25,718 nucleotides of DNA, from positions 1 to 25,718 of the forward strand of contig JAJQJO010000005.1 of the NCBI GenBank assembly GCA_021323495.1. Reading direction: 5' to 3'. The notes under the pieces were generated by a model. It saw nothing but the letters and a program-made list of their open reading frames with translations, made no database searches and was not told the DNA's origin. Positions 24,765 to 25,718 of this stretch are shown here, one piece after another. This DNA is from Cellvibrio sp. Its GTDB lineage: Bacteria > Pseudomonadota > Gammaproteobacteria > Pseudomonadales > Cellvibrionaceae. Position 1 is the first letter of the stretch. Each line of letters begins with the position of its first letter. A program made the position numbers and the translations under genes.

Positions 24765-24793
24765 TGTGCAAAGGTCAAATTGACCTTTGCACA
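24765..24793. promoter_or_regulatory. Perfect 14-bp inverted repeat between the glycine-zipper and PepSY genes
   Basis: TGTGCAAAGGTCAA and its exact reverse complement flank a single A. It lies 38 bases after the stop of the glycine-zipper gene and 59 bases before the PepSY start. There is no T run on either side, and the one-base centre makes a tight RNA hairpin without refolding unlikely, so a DNA operator or a rho-assisted attenuator is as likely as an intrinsic terminator. Confidence 0.6.
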
Positions 24794-24852
24794 AACACGG
24801 GCGATAGTGAATGCGTTGTATTTACCCGAACGCCCTCTTGTTGGAATTTGTC

Positions 24853-25230
24853 ATGCAGTACTCAAAAACCTTCGGCTTGCGCCTTGGCCTTTCCCAACTG
24901 CCGCGCCTTTTGTTGGCAAGCCTGCTGCTGACCTGCCAGCCGGGGTTTGCCCAAACCAATAATATGGTCAGTGGGGATATGGGCTTACCGCCCTCCAGCA
25001 CCGACAATAACCTGATCGATACCGATACCATTGCCCATCCCATGCAAGCTCCCAAACTATCGCCCGCTGAAGCGGCCGAATTGGTGCGCAACAAAGTGGG
25101 CGGCCAAGTCATGAGCGTCAATACCCAACATAATGACAATGGCATAGTCTATGGCGTTAAAGTGCTCAACGCCGGGCGCATGCGCATCATTAATGTTGAT
25201 GGCCAAACCGGCCAACTACTGAATCAATAA
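24853..25230 (+). CDS. Secreted PepSY domain protein
   Basis: From the chosen start the protein has 125 residues. A long, arginine-containing signal peptide (MQYSKTFGLRLGLSQLPRLL, then LASLLLTCQPGFAQ) ends near residue 34. A Ser/Thr/Asp-rich linker follows. The PepSY domain covers about 65-125: LSPAEAAELVRNKVGGQVMSV, then GIVYGVKVLNAGRMRIINVDGQTGQLL. A start at 24811 is possible, but the ATG at 24853 has GGAA seven bases upstream and gives a better signal peptide. Small periplasmic PepSY proteins are often encoded next to two-component systems, as here (response regulator 39 bases downstream), and may modulate the sensor. That role is inferred. Confidence 0.85.
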   Translation: MQYSKTFGLRLGLSQLPRLLLASLLLTCQPGFAQTNNMVSGDMGLPPSSTDNNLIDTDTIAHPMQAPKLSPAEAAELVRNKVGGQVMSVNTQHNDNGIVYGVKVLNAGRMRIINVDGQTGQLLNQ

Positions 25231-25269
25231 ATCCACCGTAAAAACCTTTCATAGACCCAGGAAAGACCC

Positions 25270-25718
25270 ATGCGTATTTTGATCGTTGAAGATGAAAAAC
25301 CCTTGCGCGAGCAAATCCTCAGCCTGATGGCAACCGAAAAATACGCATGCGACGCCGCCGCCGATGGGCGCGAAGGATTATTCCTCGGCAGCGAATATGA
25401 CTATGACCTGGCAATTATCGATCTGGGTTTGCCCCTGTTGGACGGCACCCAATTGATTCGCGAGCTACGCGCCAAGGGACGCAATTTCCCGATTTTGATC
25501 CTGACCGCGCGCGGAAATTGGCAGGATAAGGTCAGCGGTTTGGAGGCAGGTGCCGATGATTACCTTACCAAACCTTTCCATCCCGAAGAGTTGCGTGCCC
25601 GTATCCATGCGCTCCTGCGCCGCGCCAGCGGGCATGCTTCATCAGTGTTGCGCTACGGCCCTATCACCATTGATACCAGCGCCAAACGTGTACATCGCGA
25701 TGAGGCAGAAATTGAACT
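25270..25718 (+). CDS. OmpR-family response regulator (QseB/PmrA/CarR type), 3' end cut off by the window
   Basis: The visible 149 codons begin MRILIVEDEKPLREQI with the acidic pair at residues 8-9. Asp51 in AIIDLGLPLLDG is the phosphorylation site, Thr and Ala follow in ILTARG, and Lys lies in DDYLTKPFHPEELRARIHALLRR. The start of the winged-helix DNA-binding domain (LRYGPITIDTSAKRVHRD) is visible before the window ends. AGGAAAG lies eight bases before the ATG. A sensor kinase gene probably follows outside the window. With the PepSY gene 39 bases upstream, it forms a likely autoregulated envelope-sensing operon. Confidence 0.95.
   Translation, partial: MRILIVEDEKPLREQILSLMATEKYACDAAADGREGLFLGSEYDYDLAIIDLGLPLLDGTQLIRELRAKGRNFPILILTARGNWQDKVSGLEAGADDYLTKPFHPEELRARIHALLRRASGHASSVLRYGPITIDTSAKRVHRDEAEIE

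Overview
The window looks like chromosomal DNA from a gammaproteobacterium of the Cellvibrionaceae (Cellvibrio or a close relative). This is an inference. It rests on the Pseudomonas-type order proA-nadD-rsfS-rlmH-mrdA-rodA-mltB-rlpA-dacA, on the Ser-rich linkers and carbohydrate-binding modules typical of secreted Cellvibrio proteins, and on the base composition. No rRNA, tRNA, CRISPR array, transposase or integrase is visible.

Layout. (1) Positions 2-3520, plus strand: the end of a DUF4350 membrane protein gene, a MoxR AAA+ ATPase gene and a DUF58 gene form a MoxR/DUF58 operon. Four copies of a 26-bp palindromic repeat lie just before DUF58. (2) Positions 3521-4414: a small AT-rich insert. 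It holds a two-frame gene (a possible Tse2-like toxin, split by a -1 shift at an A8 run) that overlaps a 97-aa acidic protein (possible immunity partner). The insert is closed by a displaced second copy of the last 14 codons of DUF58, which differs from the first copy only at synonymous sites. (3) Positions 4523-4891, minus: an unrecognised 122-aa protein. (4) Positions 5186-12944, minus: a two-gene redox locus. It encodes a 2137-aa secreted protein that combines starch-binding-type modules, a PQQ sugar-dehydrogenase propeller, four CxxCH haem sites, Big2-like domains and the DUF1587/1595/1592/1588/1585 set. Its partner is a DUF1552 protein with a twin-arginine signal. This is the most unusual content of the window. 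(5) Positions 13454-14209, minus: a DUF805 protein with a pilin-like segment and an acidic tail, followed by a UUCG-loop terminator.

(6) Positions 14439-23885, all minus: a conserved cell-elongation and housekeeping cluster. proA (proline synthesis), nadD (NAD synthesis), rsfS (ribosome silencing) and rlmH (23S rRNA methylation) come first. mrdA (PBP2) and rodA (the elongasome peptidoglycan synthase pair), mltB and rlpA (lytic transglycosylases) and dacA (DD-carboxypeptidase) follow. Gaps are short, and mrdA/rodA and mltB/rlpA overlap. (7) Positions 24175-25718, plus: a His-rich glycine-zipper envelope protein, a perfect 14-bp dyad, a secreted PepSY protein and the start of an OmpR-family response regulator that runs off the window. 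This resembles an envelope or metal-sensing two-component locus.
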